Positions 15,779-23,421 of a stretch of DNA of 32,147 nucleotides are shown here, piece after piece (the stretch's first letter is position 1; every line of letters begins with the position of its first letter). Position numbers and translations under genes: made by a program. Origin of the DNA: a virus; the IMG/VR virus record IMGVR_UViG_3300050821_000564, positions 1-32,147 of that record; one strand, 5' to 3'. Below the pieces are notes generated by a model, which did no database searches, was not told the DNA's origin, and saw only the letters and a list, made by a program, of their open reading frames with translations.

Positions 15779-16504
15779 ATGGCCATCCTTACCTGGGCTG
15801 AAGCTGCTGCGGAATTCAACGCATTTTTCTGCAACGTCTTCACCGGCACTTGGAATACGATCGCGCAGAATTCGGCGGCGCCGGCGACCAATATCTACGT
15901 CAGCTTGCACAATGCGGATCCCGGGAACGGCGGATCGCAGACCACATCGGAAACGGCTTACACGAATTACGCGCGCCAGGCGGTGGTTCGAACCACCGCC
16001 GGCTGGACGGTGACGACGGGATCGGGCACCACATTCACGGTCGTGACCAATGCGGCGGTGATCACCTTCCCGGCCTGCGGCGCCACGGGCGACACGCTGA
16101 CGCATTGGGGCCTTGGGCTTTCCTTGAGCGGCGCCGGCACCTTAAATTATTTCGGCCCGCTTGGACCCACCGCTGGGCCTGCTGTGCCATTCGGCTGCAC
16201 CAGCGCATCGCCTGGGGTCTTAACGCATTACGGCTATACGCCGACGGTCAACGATCGCGTATCGGTCTATCAAGGCCCGGGATCCGAAGGCCTGCCAACG
16301 GGCTTGACCGAAGGGACGGTTTATTTTATCGGCACGGCGCCGGGCGGACAGACGTCCACGCTGTCGACCACGACGGCGAACGGCAATCCGGTGAACACCA
16401 GCACCACGGGCAGCGGCTATATCTATAAGCAGTCGCCGCTGATCGTATCGAATGGCATCACGCCATCCTTAGCGATCGGGGCAATCAGTCTTCAGAAGGC
16501 GTAA
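15779..16504 (+). CDS. Virion surface/tail-fibre-like protein
   Basis: 241 residues with the pattern NIYVSLHNADPGNGGSQTTS, ETAYTNYARQAVVRT, VITFPACGATGD, LTHWGLGLS and a C-terminus ending PSLAIGAISLQKA. Phage proteins with SLH.ADPG....SE..Y..YAR and FP......ITH.G are annotated as tail fibre or decoration proteins, usually near the neck. A Thr/Gly-rich insert (residues about 145-215, LTEGTVYFIGTAPGGQTS) interrupts the usual order. RBS TAGGAG precedes the ATG. Probably a beta-sandwich appendage; exact location unknown. Confidence 0.65.
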   Translation: MAILTWAEAAAEFNAFFCNVFTGTWNTIAQNSAAPATNIYVSLHNADPGNGGSQTTSETAYTNYARQAVVRTTAGWTVTTGSGTTFTVVTNAAVITFPACGATGDTLTHWGLGLSLSGAGTLNYFGPLGPTAGPAVPFGCTSASPGVLTHYGYTPTVNDRVSVYQGPGSEGLPTGLTEGTVYFIGTAPGGQTSTLSTTTANGNPVNTSTTGSGYIYKQSPLIVSNGITPSLAIGAISLQKA

Positions 16505-16510
16505 AGTACC

Positions 16511-17047
16511 ATGGCAAATTCACCGTATACCCTATTCACACTTCGTGCCGCCGGCCCTTCGCTTACCGCCGGCACCGCAGCTTCCATGCTGGCGAATGCG
16601 ACCGCCGGGCAGGTTCGGCCGACTATCGCATCGCTGTGGCTGGCTTACGGAACCAAGCTTAATTTCAGGGCCGCCGGCGTTGTAACCACTGCCGCCACCC
16701 CTGGAACGGGGACTTGGGATTTGCGCATTGGCGGCAACATCGTGGCGACCACAGGCGCGATCACGCTCGCAGCGAGCGCTACAACCTGGCCTTGGCAGAT
16801 TGATATTGATTTGATCGTGCGATCTGAAGGCATTACCACTGCCGCAACCGTCTATGGAACGGGCGCAGTTTACTTGCCGACATCCAACACGGCTTGGACC
16901 ACCAGTCCGATCACTTTCGGTCTGGGCGCCAGCGGCTTCGATAACACGGTGCCGAACGTCTTCGATTCCTTCTTCACAGAATCGCTGGGCACGGCCACGA
17001 TGGTGTGCCAATCCGCTGCGCTTCTAGCGTGGAACCCGAACTACTGA
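16511..17047 (+). CDS. Beta-sandwich virion protein of unknown role
   Basis: 178 residues, rich in Thr, Ala and Gly with very few charged residues. Segments GTGTWDLRIGGNIVATTGAI, WPWQIDIDLIVRSEG and VFDSFFTESLGTATMVCQSA suggest a jelly-roll decoration or appendage unit such as is found in phage neck and fibre genes. No catalytic motif. It lies 6 bases after the previous gene and 8 before the next, inside a three-gene set inserted between the terminator and sheath genes. Function inferred from context only. Confidence 0.65.
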   Translation: MANSPYTLFTLRAAGPSLTAGTAASMLANATAGQVRPTIASLWLAYGTKLNFRAAGVVTTAATPGTGTWDLRIGGNIVATTGAITLAASATTWPWQIDIDLIVRSEGITTAATVYGTGAVYLPTSNTAWTTSPITFGLGASGFDNTVPNVFDSFFTESLGTATMVCQSAALLAWNPNY

Positions 17048-17055
17048 GGTAATAC

Positions 17056-19230
17056 ATGGCAGCCCCTCCTTACGGATCGGGGCCACCGTGGGCTTCGGGT
17101 GGCGTTCCGCCTCCGGGCATTCCGCTAATCGGATCTTTGCCGACCGGCATAGCACCGTACGTCTATAACGTCAGCCAGCAATTTATTATATCTGGCACGG
17201 CCGTATCTCTGCCCATGCAGACGATTGCGGCGGCCGGCAATGGCATGGTGGTGATCTGGCAGGGATCGCAAAACGCTCCGGCCATAAAGGATAACTACAA
17301 CAGCGTATGGCGTCTGGCGACTTCGATCATCGGATCGAATGGGCTGCTAGGAATTTTCTATTGCGCCAAACTGCTGGGACCAAATCCGACAATCACGGCG
17401 ACGTTTGGATCTTCTGTAGGCCTTGCGCTTTGGGCGCTGGAAATAGTCGGGGCAAATCCGCAGTTTTTTTTAGATTGCGCGGCTAGCTTTACCGCTACGG
17501 TGTCGCCAATCACAGCGGCGCTGAGAACATCCTCCCCTGGCGATCTAATCATCACAGCGGAAGGATCGACTACAGCGTCGACAAACACGCTGCCTGCAGG
17601 CTTTTCGACGCATCTGCAGCTGACGCAAACGGTAGGCTATTCGCGCACTACTATTGGTTGGTCGAATACTCCAGTGCCGCTGAATACCGTCGGCCCGGCA
17701 TGGACGAATACGGGCGGATCGAGCGCGATCGTCGCCACGATCGCTATCCGCGCCTTCAATCAATTTCCTAGCAATGCGCAGCCGCCACTGCCGCTTCCGC
17801 AATTTCCGCCAGGCGTTCATTCTTTGCCGCCGGGACCGCCGATTATTTGGCCGCCGTTCTTCCCAGAATCACCGCCATCTGCCCCATCGACGACAGCAAT
17901 AAGCGGGGCTGGCCTATCGCCAAGCACAGCGGAAGCGGCTCTAGCCGGCGTCGGTGCGCTTTCAGCGCCTGGCGTATCGCCTTCCATTGGCGAAGGATTG
18001 CTGGCCGGCGCGGGCGCATTAGCGGCCCCAGGCGCGGCGTCAAGCACGGGCGAAGCCAATCTGGCGGGATCTGGGGCGCTCGCGGCGCTTGGGGCAGCGC
18101 CTTCAAGCGGCGAGGCCTTCCTGCCCGTTCCCGGGATGCAGATCCAGGGCGTGGCGCCAAGCACCGGCGAGGCATCGATTGGCGGATCCGGCGCGCTCAG
18201 CGCGGATGGCGCGGCGCCTAGCGCTGGATCTGTGCTGATCATTGGCCAGGCGCCGATCGGGGCCTTAAGCGCCAGCCCTTCGGCGGGATCCGCCAGCCTG
18301 CAGCCACAGGGCTTAAAAGCCCCAGGAGAATCGGCATCGATCGGATCTGCGCAGCTTCTAGGCAGCGGCGCGCTTGCCGCCCTAGGCGCATCGGCATCCA
18401 AGGGATCCGCCTTTATCGTAGGCCCCCTTTCCGCCCTAGGCGCTTCATTATCCGCTGCTGCTGCCCTGCTGCTGGGGCAAGGCGCGCTCGCCGCCCTGGG
18501 CGCAGCGGCATCGATCGGATCGGCGGCGCCCACGGGAACGCTGGCTGCCAGTGGCAAAGGATTGGCGCCCAGCGCAGGCGCCGCGAATCTGCAGGCAATC
18601 GCCGCCGGCACGATCTTTGCGCGCGGTTTATCGATCAGCAGCGCGCTGGCCACGATCACCGGCGAAGTGATCTTCGAAATCATTCCCAATGGCATTTCGC
18701 CGGAATTGCCGGCGATCTATCAGGCCTTGCGGCAATTCATCCAGGGCGTGATCGGCGGCAGCCCTGCCATAGAAGTCATCTTGGGATTAGATAATCGCGT
18801 GCCGATGCCTGCGGCGCCCGGCTTCATCGTGATCACGGCGATTGGCAGCTATCGATTAGAAACGAATATCGACACCGATGTCGACGGGATGTTCTTGACG
18901 CCGCTGCAGACCGGAACGATGCAATCGAATCAGCCGACGCGCTTGGAAATTCGCATCGATCTTTACGGCCCGGACTCGAGTGATTGGGCCATCATGCTGG
19001 GCACGCTGTTCCGCGATGACTACGCCGTGCAAGCGCTGGCGCCATTGTGCGCGCCTTTATATGCGGATGAGCCGCGCATGCTTCCGCTGATCAGCGCGGA
19101 AGCGCAATACATCGAGCACTGGATTCTTTTAGCCTCCGTGCAGTACGATCCGATCACGGTGACAGGCCTAGGCTTTGCGACTACACTGAATATCGTCCCG
19201 ATCAATGTGGATGAGGAGTTCCCCCCGTGA
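17056..19230 (+). CDS. Repeat-bearing adhesin-like protein fused to a second terminator domain
   Basis: 724 residues, with RBS GAGGT. Three parts are visible. Residues 1-245: Pro-rich start (MAAPPYGSGPPWASGG) then a beta-sandwich-like domain ending SSAIVATIAIRAF. A Pro-rich linker (about 246-278, PPLPLPQFPPG) follows. Residues about 279-535: twelve or so copies of an Ala-rich ~20-residue unit such as AAPGAASSTGEANLAGSGAL. Residues 547-724: a full copy of the terminator domain of the gene at 15223, about 60% identical by hand alignment, sharing NRVPMP, TLFRDDY, PLISAE and the ending IVPINVDEEFPP. It overlaps the sheath gene by GTGA. It could place a fibre at the neck, with the terminator domain as the docking part; this is inference. 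Confidence 0.75.
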   Translation: MAAPPYGSGPPWASGGVPPPGIPLIGSLPTGIAPYVYNVSQQFIISGTAVSLPMQTIAAAGNGMVVIWQGSQNAPAIKDNYNSVWRLATSIIGSNGLLGIFYCAKLLGPNPTITATFGSSVGLALWALEIVGANPQFFLDCAASFTATVSPITAALRTSSPGDLIITAEGSTTASTNTLPAGFSTHLQLTQTVGYSRTTIGWSNTPVPLNTVGPAWTNTGGSSAIVATIAIRAFNQFPSNAQPPLPLPQFPPGVHSLPPGPPIIWPPFFPESPPSAPSTTAISGAGLSPSTAEAALAGVGALSAPGVSPSIGEGLLAGAGALAAPGAASSTGEANLAGSGALAALGAAPSSGEAFLPVPGMQIQGVAPSTGEASIGGSGALSADGAAPSAGSVLIIGQAPIGALSASPSAGSASLQPQGLKAPGESASIGSAQLLGSGALAALGASASKGSAFIVGPLSALGASLSAAAALLLGQGALAALGAAASIGSAAPTGTLAASGKGLAPSAGAANLQAIAAGTIFARGLSISSALATITGEVIFEIIPNGISPELPAIYQALRQFIQGVIGGSPAIEVILGLDNRVPMPAAPGFIVITAIGSYRLETNIDTDVDGMFLTPLQTGTMQSNQPTRLEIRIDLYGPDSSDWAIMLGTLFRDDYAVQALAPLCAPLYADEPRMLPLISAEAQYIEHWILLASVQYDPITVTGLGFATTLNIVPINVDEEFPP
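17890..18660 (+). repeat. Ala/Gly/Ser-rich ~20-residue repeat tract
   Basis: Protein-level tandem repeat with consensus near A-x-G-A-x-S-x-G-x-A-x-L-x-G-x-G-A-L-[AS]-A. Units include SAPGVSPSIGEGLLAGAGAL, AAPGAASSTGEANLAGSGAL and AALGAASIGSA-type copies toward the end. Spacing varies between 17 and 23 residues. The period and the AL/GA/S pattern recall the tract at 3242-3920, so the two may share an origin. Confidence 0.75.
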
Positions 19231-20717
19231 CAGCAACCATCCCGGCCAGCTATTTGGTGCAAGCGAATCCGAGCGTTCTGTCCGCCGGCGGCACGGGCCT
19301 TTCCTTAAATTCCGTCTTCATCACCTCAGATCCTTCGATCCCGATCGGCACCGTTCAGCCCTTCGCCAGCGCCGCGAATGTGAGCTCCTGGTTCGGCCAG
19401 AATGCGCCGGAAACGGCGCTGGCGAATATCTATTTCAGCGGCTACAACGGCGGCCTGCAGCTGCCGACGCAGCTTTTCTTCGCGCAATTCAATACCGCGG
19501 CGGTGGGCGCCTATATCCGCGGCGGCAATATTTCCGGCATCACCTTGGCGCAGCTGCAAAGCTATTCGGGCACGATTTCGATTCTGATCAATGGCACGGC
19601 GGTCAACACCAGCACGATCAATCTTTCGGCCGCGACCAGCTTTTCGAATGCCGCGGCGACGATCACCACGGCGCTGGGGGCGAATGGGACCTGCACTTAC
19701 GATTCGCAGCGCCAGGCCTTCGTGATCACTAGCCCGACCACGGGACCCACCAGCACGATCGCCTTCCCGACCGACACGTCGCTATCGCCGCTGCTGCTGC
19801 TGACCGCAGCCACCGGCGCGAATCTTTCGCAGGGCGCAGCGATCAATAATCCGACGGCGCTGATGACCACGGTCGCGCAGCAGACGCAGAATTGGGCCGC
19901 CTTCATGACGGTGGCCGAGCAGACGCTGGCGAACAAGCTGCTGTTCGCGCAGTGGGTGCAGACCACGAATCAGGCATATATGTACGTCTGCCAGGATTCG
20001 AATGCCGCCGCGCTTGCCGCTGGCGCTTCGCCGGCCACCACTTTCGGACCGGCGGTCGCTGCCATGAATGGTATCTGCCCCGTCTATGACACTAGCGGCG
20101 GCCAGGTCGCGGCCTTCATCTGCGGCATCACCGCTTCGATCAATTTCGCGCAGCTGAATGGATACACCGATTACGCCTTCAAATCGAACGGCGCTTTGAC
20201 GCCGCAGATCACCAACGAAACGCAGGCGCAGAATCTGGACGGCAACAATTATTCCTTCTACGCGGCGGTGGCCACCGCCGCTTCGCAATTTCAATTCCTC
20301 TATCCGGGCGGGATTTCGGGGAACTGGGACTGGGTCGATGAATACGTCGCGCAGATCCAGCTAAATGCATCGCTGCAGCTTGCCGGCGTTTCGCTGCTGA
20401 CTTCCGTCCGCTCGCTGCCGAATAATCCGCGCGGCGACAATCTGATCCGCGCCGCCATGCTCGGCCCCATCAATGCGGCGGTGAACTTCGGCACAATCCA
20501 AAATGGCGTGCCCTTGTCTCCCGCACAAGTCGCACAGCTGGCGACGGCGGCTGGCGCGGATATTTCAACGCCCTTGACGCAGCAGGGCTGGTACCTGCAG
20601 GTGGTGCCTGCCACGCCGCAGGTGCGCGCCAATCGCGGCCCGCGGCAGGTAAATCTCTGGTACACCAACGGCGGCGGCGTGCACACGATCAATATCAATA
20701 GCGTCTACGTGCAGTAG
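19227..20717 (+). CDS. Tail sheath protein, DUF3383 family
   Basis: 496 residues, GTG start with RBS GAGGAG. Starts TATIPASYLVQANPSVLSAG and contains GLSLNSVFITSDPSIPIGTV, VSSWFGQNAPETALANIYF and QLPTQLFFAQFN, then an inserted beta domain (ISILINGTAVNTSTINLSAA...GANGTCTYDSQRQAFVIT), and a C-terminal sheath core with GYTDYAFKSNGALTPQITNE, WVDEYVAQIQLNASLQLAGV and QQGWYLQVVPATPQ, ending IDIN-type INSVYVQ. This is the DUF3383 contractile sheath family; it wraps the tube and contracts on infection. The presence of this gene fixes myovirus morphology. Confidence 0.93.
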   Translation: MTATIPASYLVQANPSVLSAGGTGLSLNSVFITSDPSIPIGTVQPFASAANVSSWFGQNAPETALANIYFSGYNGGLQLPTQLFFAQFNTAAVGAYIRGGNISGITLAQLQSYSGTISILINGTAVNTSTINLSAATSFSNAAATITTALGANGTCTYDSQRQAFVITSPTTGPTSTIAFPTDTSLSPLLLLTAATGANLSQGAAINNPTALMTTVAQQTQNWAAFMTVAEQTLANKLLFAQWVQTTNQAYMYVCQDSNAAALAAGASPATTFGPAVAAMNGICPVYDTSGGQVAAFICGITASINFAQLNGYTDYAFKSNGALTPQITNETQAQNLDGNNYSFYAAVATAASQFQFLYPGGISGNWDWVDEYVAQIQLNASLQLAGVSLLTSVRSLPNNPRGDNLIRAAMLGPINAAVNFGTIQNGVPLSPAQVAQLATAAGADISTPLTQQGWYLQVVPATPQVRANRGPRQVNLWYTNGGGVHTININSVYVQ

Positions 20718-20728
20718 GAGAGAAAGCC

Positions 20729-21163
20729 GTGGCCACGATTACAGCTGCCAATGTCCAATTCACCATTTCGGTGCCGCAGGTCTTCGCCGCGCCGATCCCG
20801 CTGCAAGGATTCGCCACGGACGATGCCTTTGCCACCGAACGGGTCGAGCCGGCCGAAGTGGTCTTAGGCGTCGACGGCATTGCCAGCGCAGCCTTCATCC
20901 CCTTCCTATCGAAGACGATCATCGCGCTGCAAGCCGACAGCCCGTCGCTTTTCATGTTCGACGCCTGGCTGGCCGCGCAGGTCGCCGCCCAGGACATCTA
21001 TCTGGCCAGCGCCGTGATCCTCTATCCTTCGATCAGCAAAAGCTTCGCCCTATCGAATGGCACGCTGACCGGGCTGGTGCAATTCCCGGGTGCGAAAAAG
21101 ATCCTGCAGCCCTCGAGCTTCGAAATTACCTGGCAGTCGATCGTGCCTTCCACCACCCTGTAG
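20729..21163 (+). CDS. Tail tube protein, DUF3277 family
   Basis: 144 residues, GTG start with strong RBS (TAGGAGAG). Sequence VQFTISVPQVFAAPIPLQGF, ATDDAFATERVEPAEVVLGV and DGIASAAFIPFLSKTIIALQ, then DAWLAAQVAAQDIYLASAVI and FALSNGTLTGLVQFPGAKK, fits the DUF3277 tail tube family. It forms the inner rigid tube through which DNA passes. It directly follows the sheath gene, as expected. Confidence 0.92.
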   Translation: MATITAANVQFTISVPQVFAAPIPLQGFATDDAFATERVEPAEVVLGVDGIASAAFIPFLSKTIIALQADSPSLFMFDAWLAAQVAAQDIYLASAVILYPSISKSFALSNGTLTGLVQFPGAKKILQPSSFEITWQSIVPSTTL

Positions 21164-21169
21164 TAGACT
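21164..21169 (+). promoter_or_regulatory. Possible -10 element upstream of an SD-less start
   Basis: TAGACT sits exactly 7 bases before the ATG at 21177, between the tube stop and the chaperone start. No ribosome binding site is present there. The sequence around the ATG (TCCGCGCATGGC) matches that at 7991. A leaderless start is possible but unsupported by any -35 element. Confidence 0.2.
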
Positions 21170-21176
21170 TCCGCGC

Positions 21177-21641
21177 ATGGCGCGCAGAATCAAACGGGTA
21201 ACGATCGCGGACCCGAAATCCCGCGACGACGGCAAAACTTTCATCCTTACCGAAATGCCAGCTGACCAAGCCGAATGGTGGGCAGCGCGCGCTTTTCTTG
21301 CTTTGACGAACGCCGGCGCTGAAGTCCCTGAAGGCGCCCAGGCTGCCGGGATGGCAGGCTTCGCCATCATGGGCGTGCAGGCGCTTTATCAGCTGCGCGC
21401 CGAAATCCTAAAGCCGCTGCTGGATGAAATGTTCGAATGCGTCCGCTATGAGCATGATCAGAAGCACGCGCCGCAGCCGATCCAGGCCGGGCAGCTTTCG
21501 CAGATCGAAGAGGTCGCGACGCGCCTGAAGCTGCGCTTGGAATTGCTGGAGCTTCACACGGGTTTTTCCGGGCTCGGCGCGCAGTTGACTTCGGCGTTAA
21601 AGCCGCAGGCCGACCCGTTGCCGGGCTTGCCGATTACGTAA
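21177..21641 (+). CDS. Tail assembly chaperone (short form)
   Basis: 154 residues from the ATG at 21177. N-terminus RRIKRVTIADPKSRDDGKTF, then FILTEMPADQAEWWAARAFL, GMAGFAIMGVQALYQLR and LLDEMFECVRYEH. The F.ITEMPA.QAE.WA.RA..AL pattern is that of chaperones encoded between tail tube and tape measure. These bind the tape measure and tube subunits during tail assembly and are not kept in the virion. The gene contains the slippery heptamer GGGTTTT in the correct phase near its end, so a fraction of ribosomes should produce a longer form. It has no RBS and starts 13 bases after the tube gene stop. Confidence 0.88.
   Translation: MARRIKRVTIADPKSRDDGKTFILTEMPADQAEWWAARAFLALTNAGAEVPEGAQAAGMAGFAIMGVQALYQLRAEILKPLLDEMFECVRYEHDQKHAPQPIQAGQLSQIEEVATRLKLRLELLELHTGFSGLGAQLTSALKPQADPLPGLPIT
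21560..21566 (+). other. Predicted -1 programmed ribosomal frameshift site (GGGTTTT)
   Basis: The heptamer reads G GGT TTT in the chaperone frame, a legitimate X-XXY-YYZ slippery site of the same kind as GGGAAAG in lambda G/GT. Slipping back one base leads into a frame that stays open to 21793 and encodes a chaperone-T-like segment. No stimulatory structure was evaluated. Confidence 0.75.
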
Positions 21642-21793
21642 ATGTATCGCCCCTAATCGGGATCCTGGTGCGCAGCAAGCTGGCCACGCTGCACGAATTG
21701 CAGACCGTGTATGGCATCAAGGACGCGCACGATCTGCTAGAAATCCATCTGATCGAAGCCCACAATGATCGCATCTTGAATGCGGAGAAGTGA
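21566..21793 (+). CDS. Tail assembly chaperone frameshift extension (T-like part)
   Basis: Read in the -1 frame after the slippery site. It adds 75 residues to the first 130 of the chaperone, giving a protein of about 205 residues. The added part includes DYVNVSPLIGILVRSKLATL, then HELQTVYGIKDAHDLLEIHL and ends HNDRILNAEK. The LATLHEL.TVYG..DA.DLLEI...HN pattern is typical of second chaperone reading frames in tailed phages. It lacks a good independent start codon or RBS at its beginning and ends by overlapping the tape measure start (TGATG). The long form should recruit the tape measure, as lambda gpGT does. Confidence 0.75.
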   Translation, partial: FRARRAVDFGVKAAGRPVAGLADYVNVSPLIGILVRSKLATLHELQTVYGIKDAHDLLEIHLIEAHNDRILNAEK

Positions 21794-23421
21794 TGGCGAC
21801 CGTCATTGACCAATTGATCGTCACGCTGGGCCTGGACGGATCGCAGTTTAAAAAAGGCACCGACGAAGCCGCCCGGCGCACCAAGGCGACGCAGGAACTA
21901 TTCAAGAAATCCGGCGAGGCGATGACCAAATCGATCGTCGACGTCGCCCGCAATATCACGGTCGCCTTCATCGGATTCGAAACCGCCAGCGGCTTAGTCA
22001 ACTTCCTGGCCAAGATCAACCAGGCGCAGGCCTCGCTGTCGCGGATGTCCTTAAATTTGGGCACATCGGCCCGCGCGCTGGACGTCTGGGATAAAAAGAT
22101 TGAGCTCGCCGGCGGCAGCGTGGCGGGCGCCCAGGCCGCAATCCAGCAGCTGATGCAGGACGCTACGCGCTTGCAGACCGTGGGGGAAGCATCGCCGCTG
22201 CTGCAATTCTTCCAGAAGATGGGCATAAGCGCCGCTAACAGCGCCTTCAGCGCCGATCGCGCGGCCGATGCCTATGAGCAGCTTTTCGCCAAGCTGCGAT
22301 CGATGCCCAGATCCGTGGCCTATGAGTATGGGATCGCGCACGGCATCAGCCCCGACATCTTGAACTATGGCCTGCGGCCCTTCGCGGAGCGCGAAGATAT
22401 TGCCAGGAAAGCACTGCGGCTGACGGCGCAGACTACAGATGCTGGCGCTAAGGCTGCGGACAATCTGCGGATGCAATGGGTTGCGATCAAAGATCAGATG
22501 GAGCAAATCGGCATTGTTTTCTTAACGAAAATCACCCCGACGATCGAACGGCTGCTGCCGATTGTCGAGCGCTTAGGTAATGAATTCGCCAATTGGCTGG
22601 CGTCGCTGAATACTTCAGATCCTGGAAAGACTCTGTTCGATACGCTGGATACTCGAGTGGATGGATTGCTGAGCAAGGTCATCAGCCTTCGCTATGCTGT
22701 TCGCAAGGTTCTCAGCGGCGACTTCAGCGATGCCGGCCCCGCGGCGGTGCACGCCCTGGCCGACAGCTTCAACAATCCGAAGGAAGCCCTGCAGCAATTC
22801 CGGCAGCACGATGCCTTTTTTGGCGCGCAGCCCGAATCCCTATGGTCGCGCGTCAAGCAATTCTTCAGCTGGACCGCCGGCGCGCCCTATATGGATGCCT
22901 TCCGCGCGGCCGCGACGAAGTACGATCTGCCACCAGGGCTTTTGGAATCCATCGCCGATCGCGAATCTGGCTTCAATCCAAATGCGAAGGGGAAAGCCGG
23001 CGAACTAGGCATGATGCAGCTGCGTCCGGAATATCATCCGGATGCCGGGAAAGATCCGGTGGCGGATATTTTCGAAGCAGCTAAAACGCTTTCCGATTTG
23101 CGGCAACAGCTGGGCAGTCTAGAAGCGGCAAAAGCCGCCTACAACGCAGGCAGCGGTCGGATCTCCAGGGCACTGGCTGGCCAAGCCACCGTGCCGCCGT
23201 CGACGCGCGATTATGTGACCGGAATCGGCAATGAGATGAACGCGATCCGCACCGGCGCGCGCAGCCCCGCCTCGCTTGCTTCCGGCAGTTCTGTGGTATT
23301 TGAGGGCGACATCATCATCAATACGCGGGCGACGGACGGCAAAGGCGTGGCCTCTGATTTCATCACCGAAATGAAGAAACGCGATTTGATCCTGCAGTCT
23401 GATACCGGGATCGTGCCGTGA
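21793..23421 (+). CDS. Tape measure protein with lytic transglycosylase domain
   Basis: 542 residues from the ATG at 21793 (GGAGAAG upstream; a GTG one codon earlier is the alternative). The N-terminal two thirds are helical (VIDQLIVTLGLDGSQFKKGT, DEAARRTKATQELFKKSG) with a short hydrophobic stretch near 50-70. Residues about 375-465 form an SLT-type transglycosylase: LPPGLLESIADRESGFNP (catalytic Glu about 391), GMMQL (406-410) and AAYNAGSGRI (448 on). The tape measure sets tail length; by the usual 1.5 A per residue this short protein implies a tail of roughly 80 nm. The embedded enzyme would cut peptidoglycan locally during DNA entry. Confidence 0.92.
   Translation: MATVIDQLIVTLGLDGSQFKKGTDEAARRTKATQELFKKSGEAMTKSIVDVARNITVAFIGFETASGLVNFLAKINQAQASLSRMSLNLGTSARALDVWDKKIELAGGSVAGAQAAIQQLMQDATRLQTVGEASPLLQFFQKMGISAANSAFSADRAADAYEQLFAKLRSMPRSVAYEYGIAHGISPDILNYGLRPFAEREDIARKALRLTAQTTDAGAKAADNLRMQWVAIKDQMEQIGIVFLTKITPTIERLLPIVERLGNEFANWLASLNTSDPGKTLFDTLDTRVDGLLSKVISLRYAVRKVLSGDFSDAGPAAVHALADSFNNPKEALQQFRQHDAFFGAQPESLWSRVKQFFSWTAGAPYMDAFRAAATKYDLPPGLLESIADRESGFNPNAKGKAGELGMMQLRPEYHPDAGKDPVADIFEAAKTLSDLRQQLGSLEAAKAAYNAGSGRISRALAGQATVPPSTRDYVTGIGNEMNAIRTGARSPASLASGSSVVFEGDIIINTRATDGKGVASDFITEMKKRDLILQSDTGIVP

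Noticed and set aside
17817-18695. 292-residue open frame on the minus strand
   Set aside because: Antisense shadow of the Ala-rich repeats; low stop-codon density caused by repetitive GC-rich DNA, no recognisable protein.
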